NCBI GenBank assembly: GCA_903912405.1
Contig: CAIWHF010000022.1
Span: 1-29,965 of the forward strand
Reading direction: 5' to 3'
Origin: an uncultured Bacteroidota bacterium
GTDB lineage: Bacteria; Bacteroidota; Bacteroidia; Chitinophagales; Chitinophagaceae
DNA length: 29,965 bases
A model generated the notes under the pieces. The model was not told where the DNA came from. It saw only the letters and a program-made list of their open reading frames with translations, and did no database searches. Below, in pieces: positions 1 to 7,189 of this stretch. Position 1 is the first letter of the stretch, and each line of letters begins with the position of its first letter. The position numbers were made by a program, and so were the translations under genes.

Positions 1-79
1 AAAAATCAGTATTTACTTTACTAATTCAAATATAGTACTTTTATGTTTAATAATTTTAAACCTTAGTTTACTATACTAT

Positions 80-1570
80 ATGAAAATAAAATCTTTTTTA
101 GCCAAGCCTTATGCTGCATTTGTAAAAAAGAAAATTAAAAAAGATGCTGCCAATGCGGTGCAAGATCAATTGGCTATTATGCGCACATTGATTAATAAAG
201 CAGCTGCAACTAAGTTTGGGAAAGCACATCATTTTGCATTAATCAAAACATACGATGATTTTAAAAAATATATTCCAATCGTAGATTACGAGCAGTTCAA
301 ACCCTATATAGCATTAATAAAACAAGGTGAAGAAAATGTTACTTGGAAAGGTAAGCCGCTCTATTTTGCTAAAACATCGGGTACCACTTCAGGCGCAAAA
401 TATATTCCAATTTCAAAGGATTCTATATCCAATCATATTGATACGGCTAAATTCGCCTTATTAAATTATATGGCTGAAACAGGTAACACCTCTTTTGCAG
501 ATGGTAAACTTATTTTTTTATCCGGCTCGCCGGTTATGGATAGAGTAGCGGGTATACCCACAGGTAGATTAAGTGGCATTGTCAATCATTTTATTCCAGC
601 TTACTTAAGAAAAAATCAATTGCCCTCTTTTGAAACTAATTGTATTGAAGACTGGGAGCAGAAATTAGGCCACATTGTAGCTGAAACCCAAGATCAAGAT
701 ATGCGTCTGATATCTGGTATTCCACCTTGGATGCAAATGTATTTTGACTGGTTGCAAGAAAAAAAACCGGGCCAGACTATCAAACAACTATTCCCCAATT
801 TACAAGTATTGGTTTATGGTGGTGTTAGTTTTGAGCCATATAGAGCTAAATTAATGCAATCTATAGGAGGTGATATCGATACTATAGAAACCTTTCCTGC
901 CTCTGAAGGCTTTTTTGCTTTTCAGGATAAACAAGATGAAAAGGGTTTATTGCTGAATACTAACTCAGGCATTTTCTATGAATTCGTTCCAGCAGAGGAG
1001 ATTTTTAATGATCAGCCTACCCGATTAAATTTAGCTCAAATTGAACTGGGTGTCAATTACGCATTAATCATTAATAGTAATGCCGGACTTTGGGGCTATA
1101 ATATTGGCGATACTGTAAAATTTGTAAGTAAAGATCCTTATCGCATAATCGTATCCGGACGAATAAAACATTTTATTTCTGCTTTTGGTGAGCATGTCAT
1201 TGGGGAAGAAGTAGAATATGCATTAGCAAAAGGCTTAGCAAAGGTGCCCGCGAATATTATTGAATTTACAGTGGCGCCAATGATCCAAGTATCCAACGGT
1301 TTGCCCTATCATGAATGGCTTATAGCCTTTGAAGAGGTGCCAGAAAATTTAGTACGCTTAGCTAAAGAAATTGATCTTGCATTGCAAGAAAAAAATGTTT
1401 ATTACCAAGATTTGTTGCGTGGAGGTATTTTACAAACCCTTCAAATAAGGGTATTGCCTAAAGATGCTTTTATACAATATATGAAAGCGCAAGGAAAATT
1501 AGGTGGACAAAACAAAGTACCTCGATTAAGTAATGATCGCCAAATAGCTGAAGCCTTATTGCAAATTTAA
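80..1570 (+). CDS. GH3-like (auxin-responsive promoter family) acyl-adenylating protein
   Basis: The 496-residue product belongs to the GH3 family of the ANL (adenylate-forming) superfamily. Plant members activate a carboxylate with ATP and join it to an amino acid; the substrate of bacterial members is not established. Visible motifs are the P-loop-like TSGTTSGAKYIPIS (residues 99-112), YGGVSFEPY (from 246), and YNIGDTVKF (340-348) followed by SGR (359-361), the adenylate-binding and hinge region. There is no signal peptide, so it should be cytoplasmic. Length is somewhat short of plant GH3 proteins (about 600) but usual for Bacteroidota homologues. A weak promoter-like TACTTTTA lies at 36-43. 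It stands alone, convergent with the S41 protease gene. The family call is firm; the reaction is unknown. Confidence 0.9.
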   Translation: MKIKSFLAKPYAAFVKKKIKKDAANAVQDQLAIMRTLINKAAATKFGKAHHFALIKTYDDFKKYIPIVDYEQFKPYIALIKQGEENVTWKGKPLYFAKTSGTTSGAKYIPISKDSISNHIDTAKFALLNYMAETGNTSFADGKLIFLSGSPVMDRVAGIPTGRLSGIVNHFIPAYLRKNQLPSFETNCIEDWEQKLGHIVAETQDQDMRLISGIPPWMQMYFDWLQEKKPGQTIKQLFPNLQVLVYGGVSFEPYRAKLMQSIGGDIDTIETFPASEGFFAFQDKQDEKGLLLNTNSGIFYEFVPAEEIFNDQPTRLNLAQIELGVNYALIINSNAGLWGYNIGDTVKFVSKDPYRIIVSGRIKHFISAFGEHVIGEEVEYALAKGLAKVPANIIEFTVAPMIQVSNGLPYHEWLIAFEEVPENLVRLAKEIDLALQEKNVYYQDLLRGGILQTLQIRVLPKDAFIQYMKAQGKLGGQNKVPRLSNDRQIAEALLQI

Positions 1571-1572
1571 TA

Positions 1573-1602
1573 GAGGCTGCAATTGCAGCCTCCTTTTATT
1601 TT
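1573..1602 (+). terminator. Rho-independent terminator after the GH3-like gene
   Basis: A perfect 8-bp stem (GAGGCTGC at 1573-1580, loop AATT, GCAGCCTC at 1585-1592) is followed by a T-rich tract. It starts 3 bases after the GH3-like stop codon. The stop codon of the convergent S41 gene (1596-1598) lies in the T tract, so the hairpin may also end transcripts from the other side, although the T run on that strand is weaker. Confidence 0.85.
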
Positions 1603-3284
1603 TTAGGATGTAAAATTGATGTTATTAAAGCAGGCTGCTCTATTAATTCCAGTGCTTTTAAAACGTCTTTATCTTTTTTAATAGCATGAAGTATTTTCCC
1701 TTTTGTATAGGTAAATCTACCAATAACTTCATACGCCAAAGCATTTTGAATCATTTCTTTATTGTTGCTTATATCGTTTTTCTTTGCTACACTCAATTTG
1801 TTTAAAAGTGCCTGCCATTCAGTTTTTAATGGCTCAAAGGAATGCTCTTTTGTACACATTGTTTTGATGCTATCTAATTGCTCTTCGGCGGGTGTTTGAT
1901 AGTTAAAATGGTGAACATCAAGCCATTTAGAAAAATCATTAACTAAGGCATCATTTGCTTGAAAGTCGCTATTTATAGGGGTGTTTGGATTTTTGTTCAA
2001 CCAGTCATTAACAAAATAGAAAAATTGATCTTGTTTATAAAGTGCTATAACAAAAGGCGTATAGGTTTCATTTTTAAATGAAATATCAGGATTAATGCCT
2101 CCGCCACTCCAAACCTTTCTACCTGCTTTTGTATAAAATACTTGTTTTAAGGAATCTGCAATTTTTCCAACGCTGCCATCTTTTTTACGATGGGTATAGT
2201 CAATGGCTTGGATGCATCGTCCGCTAGGTGTATAGTATTTTGCTGTGGTTAATTTTAAACGCGCATTATAACCAAGTGGTCGAGTGGTTTGCACCAAACC
2301 TTTTCCAAAGGAGCGCTCCCCTATGATAACGGCTCTATCTAAATCTTGTAAGGTACCGGAAACAATTTCAGATGCAGAAGCAGCATTTTCATTAATTAAA
2401 ATAGTTAGCGGTACTTCCGTATTCCAAGGTTCTTCTAGTGTTTTAAAATCTTTATCCCAATCTTTCATTTTCCCGTGGGTGCTTACTACTAATTCGTCTT
2501 TCGGAATAAATAAATTGCAAATTTGAACGGCTTCGTCTAACAAACCACCGGGGTTGTTTCTGAGGTCAATGATGATACCGTCTAAGTTCCCTTTTACTCC
2601 CTTTAAGCTATCTAATTGTTGTTTTAATTGTCGACTACAATTAGGCGTAAATTGGGTGAGTTTTACATAGGCCGTATTATTCTTCCCTACAAGGGCAGCA
2701 CAAGGGATACTAGATACATTGATGGTTTCTCTGGTGATGGTTATGTTCTCTGTCTTTGTATTGGTGTGCTTTACAAAGAGTGTAACCTTGGTATTGGGAG
2801 CGCCACGTAACAAAAGACTAACATCGTCAATTGATTTTCCGTTGAGTTCTTGTTGGTCTATCTTCATTACTTCATCCCCAACTTTTAAGCCAGCTTTAGT
2901 AGCTGGAGTGCCTTCATATAGTTCACCCACTACTATTTTATCACCCATTTTTCTCATGGTAGTACCTATGCCGCCATATTTCCCTGTTGTTTGAAATTCA
3001 TAATCCTCGATATCTGCTTCGGTAATAAAATTGGTATAGGGATCTAATTTGTTGAGCATTTCATCGATTCCTGTTTTTACTAATTCACCGGGCTCTATGG
3101 GGTCTACATAATAGGTGTCTAGTTCTTTAAATAAAGTGGTGAATATTTCTAAGTTTTTAGAAAACTCAAAATAAGAATCTACTTTTTTAGCATTAATAAA
3201 TAATAATAGCAGAGTAGCAACCACAAGGCCGGCAACAAAAGATTTTTTCGATTGTATGCTTAACTTAGCAAATAGCTTTTTCAT
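1596..3284 (-). CDS. S41 family C-terminal processing peptidase (CtpA/Prc-like)
   Basis: This is a serine protease of family S41 that cleaves proteins near their C termini in the periplasm. From the ATG at 3284 it has 562 residues: an N-terminal signal or anchor helix (about 14-30), a PDZ domain (about 100-185) beginning near GKYGGIGTTM, and the catalytic domain. The Ser-Lys dyad is visible as S303 in AASASEI and K328 in SFGKG. Their 25-residue spacing equals that of E. coli Prc S430/K455, and D314 matches Prc D441. A TTG six codons upstream could extend the frame, but the ATG followed by MKKLF and a basic n-region is the better start. About 160 residues after the core are typical of Bacteroidota paralogues. 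It is divergent from the T9SS cargo gene. Confidence 0.93.
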   Translation of the reverse strand: MKKLFAKLSIQSKKSFVAGLVVATLLLLFINAKKVDSYFEFSKNLEIFTTLFKELDTYYVDPIEPGELVKTGIDEMLNKLDPYTNFITEADIEDYEFQTTGKYGGIGTTMRKMGDKIVVGELYEGTPATKAGLKVGDEVMKIDQQELNGKSIDDVSLLLRGAPNTKVTLFVKHTNTKTENITITRETINVSSIPCAALVGKNNTAYVKLTQFTPNCSRQLKQQLDSLKGVKGNLDGIIIDLRNNPGGLLDEAVQICNLFIPKDELVVSTHGKMKDWDKDFKTLEEPWNTEVPLTILINENAASASEIVSGTLQDLDRAVIIGERSFGKGLVQTTRPLGYNARLKLTTAKYYTPSGRCIQAIDYTHRKKDGSVGKIADSLKQVFYTKAGRKVWSGGGINPDISFKNETYTPFVIALYKQDQFFYFVNDWLNKNPNTPINSDFQANDALVNDFSKWLDVHHFNYQTPAEEQLDSIKTMCTKEHSFEPLKTEWQALLNKLSVAKKNDISNNKEMIQNALAYEVIGRFTYTKGKILHAIKKDKDVLKALELIEQPALITSILHPKK

Positions 3285-3363
3285 AATTAATGAGTCTTTC
3301 AAGGGTATTTAAGAGCAATATTATAAAAATATGAACGCAATCGTATGTTAAAAGGGTGTTTAT

Positions 3364-3395
3364 TTTGTTTAATTATGGAGAATCCCTTAACTTTG
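3364..3395 (+). promoter_or_regulatory. Bacteroidota-type promoter of the T9SS cargo gene
   Basis: TTTG at 3364-3367 is separated by exactly 20 bases from TAACTTTG at 3388-3395, matching the Bacteroidota sigma-A consensus TTTG-N19-21-TAnnTTTG. Transcription should start around 3400-3403. That places the ATG at 3406 only a few bases into the message and supports the ATG at 3415 as the true start. Confidence 0.75.
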
Positions 3396-3414
3396 GTAAT
3401 ATAAAATGTTATCT

Positions 3415-4107
3415 ATGAAGAAAATAGTATTTTTATTAAGTTTTTGCTTCCTTGCATTACAAGGCTTTGCTCAATATACGGTAGCGCATGATACGGTTTA
3501 TGCAGGCTTAAACGGCACTGCCGATGTACACAATGGTATCACCAATACGTCTAATTTATCTAGTTTAAATATCACTTGGCAAGGCACCTTGTTTCCTTCT
3601 ACAGGATGGACGGTTTCTGGTATTTGTGATTTGGTAAATGGCTCTTCACAAGGTAATTGTTATAACTGGCCGTTAGGTCAAACAGCATTAACCATACCTC
3701 CAGGCTTATCAGCGGATTTTAAAGTTAGTTTTGACAATTCAGCAGCGCCTGTAAACAGTGTGTGTTATTTCTCCATCTTAATTACCACTGCCGGTTCGGC
3801 TAATAAAACTATTTGGTATAGAGTAACCAAAGATCCATTAGGTATTACTTCCATGAATAGAGTAAGTGATGCAGTAGTTATTTTCCCTAACCCTTCTCGA
3901 GATATAGTTAATATCGCTATAGATCCTACTATCGGTGCAAAATCATTTATGATTAGTAATTTAATAGGAAGAACTATTGGTGTGTATAACGTAAGTGGAG
4001 GTGTTCAAAAAATTGATATGGATGATGCTCCAACAGGTGTTTACTTCTTACGTGTTTGTGATGCACAAGGTAAAGTGCTAGAAACGAAGAAATTCACACA
4101 TTTATAA
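3415..4107 (+). CDS. Secreted protein with type IX secretion C-terminal sorting domain
   Basis: The 230-residue product has a clear Sec signal peptide (MKKIVFLLSF...GFAQ, cleavage after about residue 20). A central region of about 110 residues, rich in Ser, Asn and Thr, resembles no domain I recognise. The last 75 or so residues are a type A T9SS sorting domain: FPNPSRDIVNIAI, then ISNLIGR, then DDAPTGVYFLRV and a Lys-rich end. The protein should cross the outer membrane through SprA, encoded in this same window, and be attached to or released at the cell surface. An in-frame ATG at 3406 is less likely given the promoter position and the MKK n-region. The two or three Cys residues of the mature central region could form a disulphide. 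Function is unknown. Confidence 0.88.
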   Translation: MKKIVFLLSFCFLALQGFAQYTVAHDTVYAGLNGTADVHNGITNTSNLSSLNITWQGTLFPSTGWTVSGICDLVNGSSQGNCYNWPLGQTALTIPPGLSADFKVSFDNSAAPVNSVCYFSILITTAGSANKTIWYRVTKDPLGITSMNRVSDAVVIFPNPSRDIVNIAIDPTIGAKSFMISNLIGRTIGVYNVSGGVQKIDMDDAPTGVYFLRVCDAQGKVLETKKFTHL

Positions 4108-4123
4108 TACAATAAATTCTTAA

Positions 4124-4157
4124 TAAAAAAAGGCTCTATCAAATAGAGCCTTTTTTT
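4124..4157. terminator. Bidirectional terminator between convergent genes
   Basis: The stem AGGCTCTA (4131-4138) / TAGAGCCT (4144-4151) with a 5-base loop is flanked by a run of A on the left and a run of T on the right, so it can end transcription on both strands. The stop codon of the minus-strand ridA gene (4156-4158) lies at the end of the T run. Confidence 0.88.
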
Positions 4158-4536
4158 ATTTACATGCAATCATGGCTATTTCAACTGCCACACCTCTTGG
4201 TAAACCGGCAACTTGTACGGTCTCTCTTGCAGGAAAATCTTTTTCGAAATAACTGGCATAAACTTCATTCACTTTGGCAAAATCATTCATGTCCATAAGA
4301 AAAATAGTGGTTTTTACTACATGATTGAAGTTCATATCTGCGGCTTCTAAAATAGCCTGAAGATTTTTCATTACTAAATGGCTTTGCTGTTCTATAGTTT
4401 CTGTCATTAAGTTGCCCGTATTAGGGTCTAAAGCAATCTGTCCAGAAATATACAAGGTTTCATCTACCATAATGGCTTGGTTGTAGGGTCCAATAGGTTG
4501 AGGGGCTGCTGCCGTATTAATTATTTTCTTTTTCAT
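4156..4536 (-). CDS. ridA: RidA family enamine/imine deaminase
   Basis: The 126-residue protein is a full-length RidA (YjgF/YER057c/UK114) member. These trimeric cytosolic enzymes hydrolyse reactive 2-aminoacrylate and related enamines formed by PLP enzymes. The key residues are present: R104 in FPARETVQV (E. coli R105) and E119 in AVEIAMIA, together with the N-terminal APQPIGPYNQ and SGQIALDP signatures. It is divergent from tsaB with only 38 bases between the start codons. A TAnnTTTG element lies 5 bases before the start codon. The RidA1-like subfamily is inferred from the retained Arg and Glu. Confidence 0.93.
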   Translation of the reverse strand: MKKKIINTAAAPQPIGPYNQAIMVDETLYISGQIALDPNTGNLMTETIEQQSHLVMKNLQAILEAADMNFNHVVKTTIFLMDMNDFAKVNEVYASYFEKDFPARETVQVAGLPRGVAVEIAMIACK

Positions 4537-4541
4537 AACTA

Positions 4542-4549
4542 CAAATATA
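4542..4549 (-). promoter_or_regulatory. TAnnTTTG -7 element for ridA
   Basis: On the minus strand the bases read TATATTTG, a perfect match to the Bacteroidota -7 element. A TTG lies 23 bases upstream (4573-4575), at the edge of the allowed spacing. The element ends 5 bases before the ridA ATG, which implies a leaderless or nearly leaderless message. Confidence 0.5.
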
Positions 4550-4559
4550 TTAGCTTCCG

Positions 4560-4567
4560 TACATTTG
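4560..4567 (+). promoter_or_regulatory. TAnnTTTG -7 element for tsaB
   Basis: TACATTTG matches the Bacteroidota -7 consensus and ends 7 bases before the tsaB start codon. No convincing TTTG was found at the -33 spacing. It sits beside the oppositely directed ridA element inside a 38-base divergent spacer. Confidence 0.45.
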
Positions 4568-4574
4568 CGCTACA

Positions 4575-5231
4575 ATGTCTGCAATTTTATTTATAGATAC
4601 TACACAAGATAGCTGTCAACTCGGTTTGTATTATAATGGCCAATTGCTTGTGCAATGTCATGACATAGAGCGTCAGCATGCTGCCGTTATAAATCCAATG
4701 ATAACGTCTTTGTTGCAAGAGCAGCATTGTAGTTTTGGTGCACTTACAACGATAGCTGTGTGCGCAGGTCCCGGATCTTATACCGGCATACGTGTAGGTA
4801 TTGCTACTGCTCAAGGTTTAGGTTTTGCAAAACAAATTCCTGTTCATTACTTTTCGGCACTTACCTTATTAAATTACCAATGGATTCAAGAAAATGCTGC
4901 TGAAGAGGGGTTTTATTGCACCGTACTGAAGGCAAGAGAGCAAGAAGTATTTTTTGAAATCGCCAATGAAAATGGTCACATCGTGGAGGAGGGTAAGCAT
5001 GCATTACTTGCCGATTTCACTCAAACCCTTGAAAATTATACAATTAAAAAGTTATATATTCAAACAAACACAAATTTTGATTTAAATGCTATAACTTGTA
5101 ATCAAGTATTTAAAGAAACAGTTAGTATTAGTATAAAGCAATGGAGTCAATACCTTCAGCATTTTTCCACCTTTGATTATACCTTACAGAATAAGGCTAT
5201 GTATCTTAAAGATGTGTTTGTAAAAGTGTAA
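4575..5231 (+). CDS. tsaB: tRNA threonylcarbamoyladenosine synthesis protein TsaB
   Basis: The 218-residue product is TsaB, the non-catalytic ASKHA-fold partner of TsaD. It is needed with TsaE to transfer the threonylcarbamoyl group onto A37 of ANN-decoding tRNAs in the cytoplasm. The N terminus ILFIDTTQDSCQLGLYYNGQ is the phosphate-1-like strand pair, and CAGPGSYTGIRVGIATAQGLGFA (from about residue 61) is the most conserved TsaB block. The C-terminal half is poorly conserved, as usual. The start is fixed by the MSAILFIDT pattern and the upstream promoter element. The sequence lacks the metal-binding His motif of TsaD, which excludes that paralogue. Confidence 0.92.
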   Translation: MSAILFIDTTQDSCQLGLYYNGQLLVQCHDIERQHAAVINPMITSLLQEQHCSFGALTTIAVCAGPGSYTGIRVGIATAQGLGFAKQIPVHYFSALTLLNYQWIQENAAEEGFYCTVLKAREQEVFFEIANENGHIVEEGKHALLADFTQTLENYTIKKLYIQTNTNFDLNAITCNQVFKETVSISIKQWSQYLQHFSTFDYTLQNKAMYLKDVFVKV

Positions 5232-5278
5232 ATAATAACATTCTTGTTATACTTATTAGATTTCTTTATAAAAATTAA

Positions 5279-5286
5279 TATATTTG
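5279..5286 (+). promoter_or_regulatory. TAnnTTTG -7 element for the ArsR-like gene
   Basis: TATATTTG matches the -7 consensus about 41 bases before the start codon. A clear TTTG at -33 is missing; TTA occurs at 5256-5258 with a 20-base spacer. The 96-base gap after tsaB leaves room for an independent promoter. Confidence 0.45.
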
Positions 5287-5327
5287 CATACAAGCAAGCA
5301 CTATTATTTATCATTTAATTAAAATTA

Positions 5328-5675
5328 ATGGAAACAACCACTTCAAATTCGTTGGTTATTGTTAATGATCAAACGAAAGAATCTACCAAGTTAGACTTTG
5401 TTGCAATAAAAAGTGCAGCAATGACATTGAGAGCTATCAATCACAAGTTGAGGCAACAAATTGTGAAGTTGTTAGATGGAAATAAACGTATGAATGTTAC
5501 AGATATTTATGTAAAACTTCGTTTAGAGCAATCAGTTGCTTCGCAACATTTAGCTATTTTAAGAAGAGCTAATATTGTAATTACTGATCGTGATGGTAAG
5601 TTCATTCATTATAAATTGAACTATGAAAAACTAAATGATGTATCTAAATTCGTTGCTGATTTAGTTAAGAAATAA
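5328..5675 (+). CDS. ArsR-fold winged-helix transcriptional regulator
   Basis: The 115-residue protein is a small winged-helix DNA-binding protein of the ArsR family. Residues from about 33 (LRAINHKLRQQIVKLL) form the first helices. MNVTDIYVKLRLEQSVASQHLAILRRANIV is the helix-turn-helix with the usual SQHLAILR recognition helix, and the wing is ITDRDGKFIHYKLN. It contains no cysteine at all, so the classic ArsR/SmtB thiolate metal site is absent. A metal-independent regulator is more likely than an arsenic or cadmium sensor. Its target cannot be inferred from the neighbours: tsaB upstream is in the same direction but separated by 96 bases, and the next gene is convergent. Confidence 0.88.
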   Translation: METTTSNSLVIVNDQTKESTKLDFVAIKSAAMTLRAINHKLRQQIVKLLDGNKRMNVTDIYVKLRLEQSVASQHLAILRRANIVITDRDGKFIHYKLNYEKLNDVSKFVADLVKK

Positions 5676-5708
5676 AAAAAAGCTGCACTTATGGTGCAGT
5701 TTTTTTTT
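5674..5708. terminator. Bidirectional terminator with a stop codon in its loop
   Basis: The stem CTGCAC (5683-5688) / GTGCAG (5694-5699) has a 5-base loop and is flanked by a run of A to the left and T to the right. It serves the ArsR-like gene on the plus strand and the PaaY-like gene on the minus strand. The last codons of the latter (Thr-Ala-Pro-stop) lie in the right arm and loop, its TAA at 5689-5691. Confidence 0.85.
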
Positions 5709-6297
5709 GTTTAATTTGTTCCCAAATTTCATACGTTGGAAATGCTTCATTCCTATTCAATTCTCCAGAGGCTAAGGGTTCGCATGCCAGCAGGTGCTCT
5801 TGATATAAAGCCGGTAGCGATTGGTATAAACTTGTTCCTGCCGATTTCCATTGTATCATTTCTTCGCTTACTTCTTTAATAATTTTAGCAGGGTTTCCCA
5901 CAACCAAACTACGTGCAGGTATGTCCATGTTTGCTGGTAAAAAAGCTAAAGCTCCAATAATACTATTTTCACCGATGTGTACATCATCCATGATTACCGC
6001 ATTCATACCTATCAATACATTTTTACCTATAGTAGCGCCATGAATAATTGCGCCATGTCCTATATGAGCATTTTGATGAAGATGCACAGTAGTGCCCGGA
6101 AACATATGAATGGTACAGTTTTCTTGCACATTGCAACCATCATCTATGATAATAGATCCAAAATCGCCTCGTAAAACAGCATGTGCGCCAATAAATACGT
6201 CTTTGCCAATTTTCACGCTTCCTATAATTGTTGCTTGCGGATGCACGTATGCGCTAGGGTCTATGATGGGGTGGGCTTCTTTGAATTTGTAAATCAT
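5689..6297 (-). CDS. paaY: Gamma-carbonic-anhydrase-like hexapeptide protein, PaaY type
   Basis: The 202-residue protein is a left-handed beta-helix of hexapeptide repeats (about residues 10-135) with a C-terminal helix. The zinc ligands of gamma carbonic anhydrases are in place: H64 (TIHMF), H81 and H86 (IGHGAIIHG), with R43 and D45 (LRGDFG) and Q58. Length and the C-terminal pattern EMIQWKSAGTSLYQSL...CEPL match E. coli PaaY better than the shorter YrdA group. PaaY is a thioesterase that removes dead-end CoA esters in phenylacetate breakdown. The window also carries paaABC, but about 20 kb away. The PaaY function is inferred from sequence resemblance; a plain gamma-CA-family protein is the alternative. 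Confidence 0.8.
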   Translation of the reverse strand: MIYKFKEAHPIIDPSAYVHPQATIIGSVKIGKDVFIGAHAVLRGDFGSIIIDDGCNVQENCTIHMFPGTTVHLHQNAHIGHGAIIHGATIGKNVLIGMNAVIMDDVHIGENSIIGALAFLPANMDIPARSLVVGNPAKIIKEVSEEMIQWKSAGTSLYQSLPALYQEHLLACEPLASGELNRNEAFPTYEIWEQIKQKKTAP

Positions 6298-6317
6298 TTT
6301 ATTCCAGCAATTAAGTT

Positions 6318-6325
6318 CAAATATA
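6318..6325 (-). promoter_or_regulatory. TAnnTTTG -7 element for the PaaY-like gene
   Basis: The minus strand reads TATATTTG, ending 20 bases before the start codon at 6297. No TTTG stands at the proper -33 distance, so this rests on the -7 match alone. Confidence 0.4.
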
Positions 6326-6343
6326 AAATTAAAGTTACCAATA

Positions 6344-6583
6344 TTATTTTACAGGGTCATAACCGGAGCCACCACGGGGATTACAAGATGCAATTCTTTT
6401 TATACCCAACCAGCTGCCCTTGAAGGGACCGTATTTTTTTATAGCTTCTATACAGTAAGTGCTGCAGGTAGGTGTATATCTACAATGATTGCCTAGCCAA
6501 GGAGAAATGGCATATTTATAGATGTTAATTAGGCCTGTTAATGCCCATTCAATAGGCTTACTGAGCAGATGAACTAGACGCAT
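6344..6583 (-). CDS. yidD: Membrane protein insertion efficiency factor YidD
   Basis: YidD is a small amphipathic inner-membrane-associated protein that assists YidC-dependent insertion. From the ATG at 6583 the protein has 79 residues: an N-terminal amphipathic helix, YKYAISPWLGNHCRYTPTCSTYC (from about 22), EAIKKYGPFKG and the C-terminal CNPRGGSGYDPV. Cysteines fall at 34, 40, 44 and 67. An ATG ten codons earlier (6613) is possible, but it lies deeper inside rnpA and adds residues not typical of the family. The gene overlaps the 3' end of rnpA by 26 bases, which suggests translational coupling in the usual rpmH-rnpA-yidD order. Confidence 0.92.
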   Translation of the reverse strand: MRLVHLLSKPIEWALTGLINIYKYAISPWLGNHCRYTPTCSTYCIEAIKKYGPFKGSWLGIKRIASCNPRGGSGYDPVK

Positions 6584-6977
6584 GTGAATTAATTTTACGA
6601 AGTAATTCAGCAAATATGTTATTAAAAGTACTGTTCAAATCAATGGGTTTGTCTGCATGTGGCTTTTGCACATACAAAAACATAATTTGAATACTCATGG
6701 AAGGCGATAAGCCTTCTAGGAAAGAGGCTTTATTCAGTCGGTATGCTTCTCTCAAACGACGTTTAATGCCTTGTCGTTCTACGCTTTTTCTAAAGATTTT
6801 TTTTGGGGCTGAGAAGGCAACTTTGCAACTTGCCGAAGTTGCACTTTGTTCTTTTATGGAATAAAGCACTTTAATGGGCAAAATAGAAAACGCTTTTCCA
6901 TTTTGGAAAAGCGTATCAATTTCTTGTGCTTTTTTAAGCCGTTCGTATTTTTGAAAAGCACAACAAGCAGCTGTCAT
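6558..6977 (-). CDS. rnpA: Ribonuclease P protein component
   Basis: The 139-residue basic protein is the protein subunit of RNase P, which matures tRNA 5' ends together with the RNA rnpB. The signature block is KKIFRKSVERQGIKRRLREAYR (residues 59-80). The family usually has an RNR motif (DRNRIKRRLRE); here the Asn after Arg is replaced by Gln (R68-Q69). The N-terminal YERLKKAQEIDTLFQNGKAF is standard. Length is slightly above the usual 110-130. It starts 7 bases after the rpmH stop and overlaps yidD. Confidence 0.92.
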   Translation of the reverse strand: MTAACCAFQKYERLKKAQEIDTLFQNGKAFSILPIKVLYSIKEQSATSASCKVAFSAPKKIFRKSVERQGIKRRLREAYRLNKASFLEGLSPSMSIQIMFLYVQKPHADKPIDLNSTFNNIFAELLRKINSHASSSSAQ

Positions 6978-6984
6978 GCAACTA

Positions 6985-7140
6985 TTATTTTAAGCGTTTT
7001 TCATCAGATACAGTCAGCTTATGACGACCTTTAGCTCTACGAGATGCTAAAACTTTACGTCCATTAGCAGATTGCATTCTTTTACGAAAACCATGAACAG
7101 TTTTACGACGTTTGCGGTGCGGTTGGTAAGTACGTTTCAT
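6985..7140 (-). CDS. rpmH: 50S ribosomal protein L34
   Basis: This 51-codon gene reads MKRTYQPHRKRRKTVHGFRK, then RMQSANGRKVLASRRAKGRH and KLTVSDEKRLK, an unmistakable complete L34. It heads the conserved rpmH-rnpA-yidD unit; dnaA is not next to it. A full-consensus promoter lies about 50 bases upstream on the same strand. Confidence 0.97.
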   Translation of the reverse strand: MKRTYQPHRKRRKTVHGFRKRMQSANGRKVLASRRAKGRHKLTVSDEKRLK

Positions 7141-7189
7141 AAAATATATTTTACTTCTTTATTTGAATATGATTTTTTATAAAGGACTG

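Noticed and set aside
2284..2994. Several plus-strand open frames antisense to the S41 protease gene
   Set aside because: They lie wholly within a conserved coding gene, resemble no protein family, and have no promoter or sensible start context.
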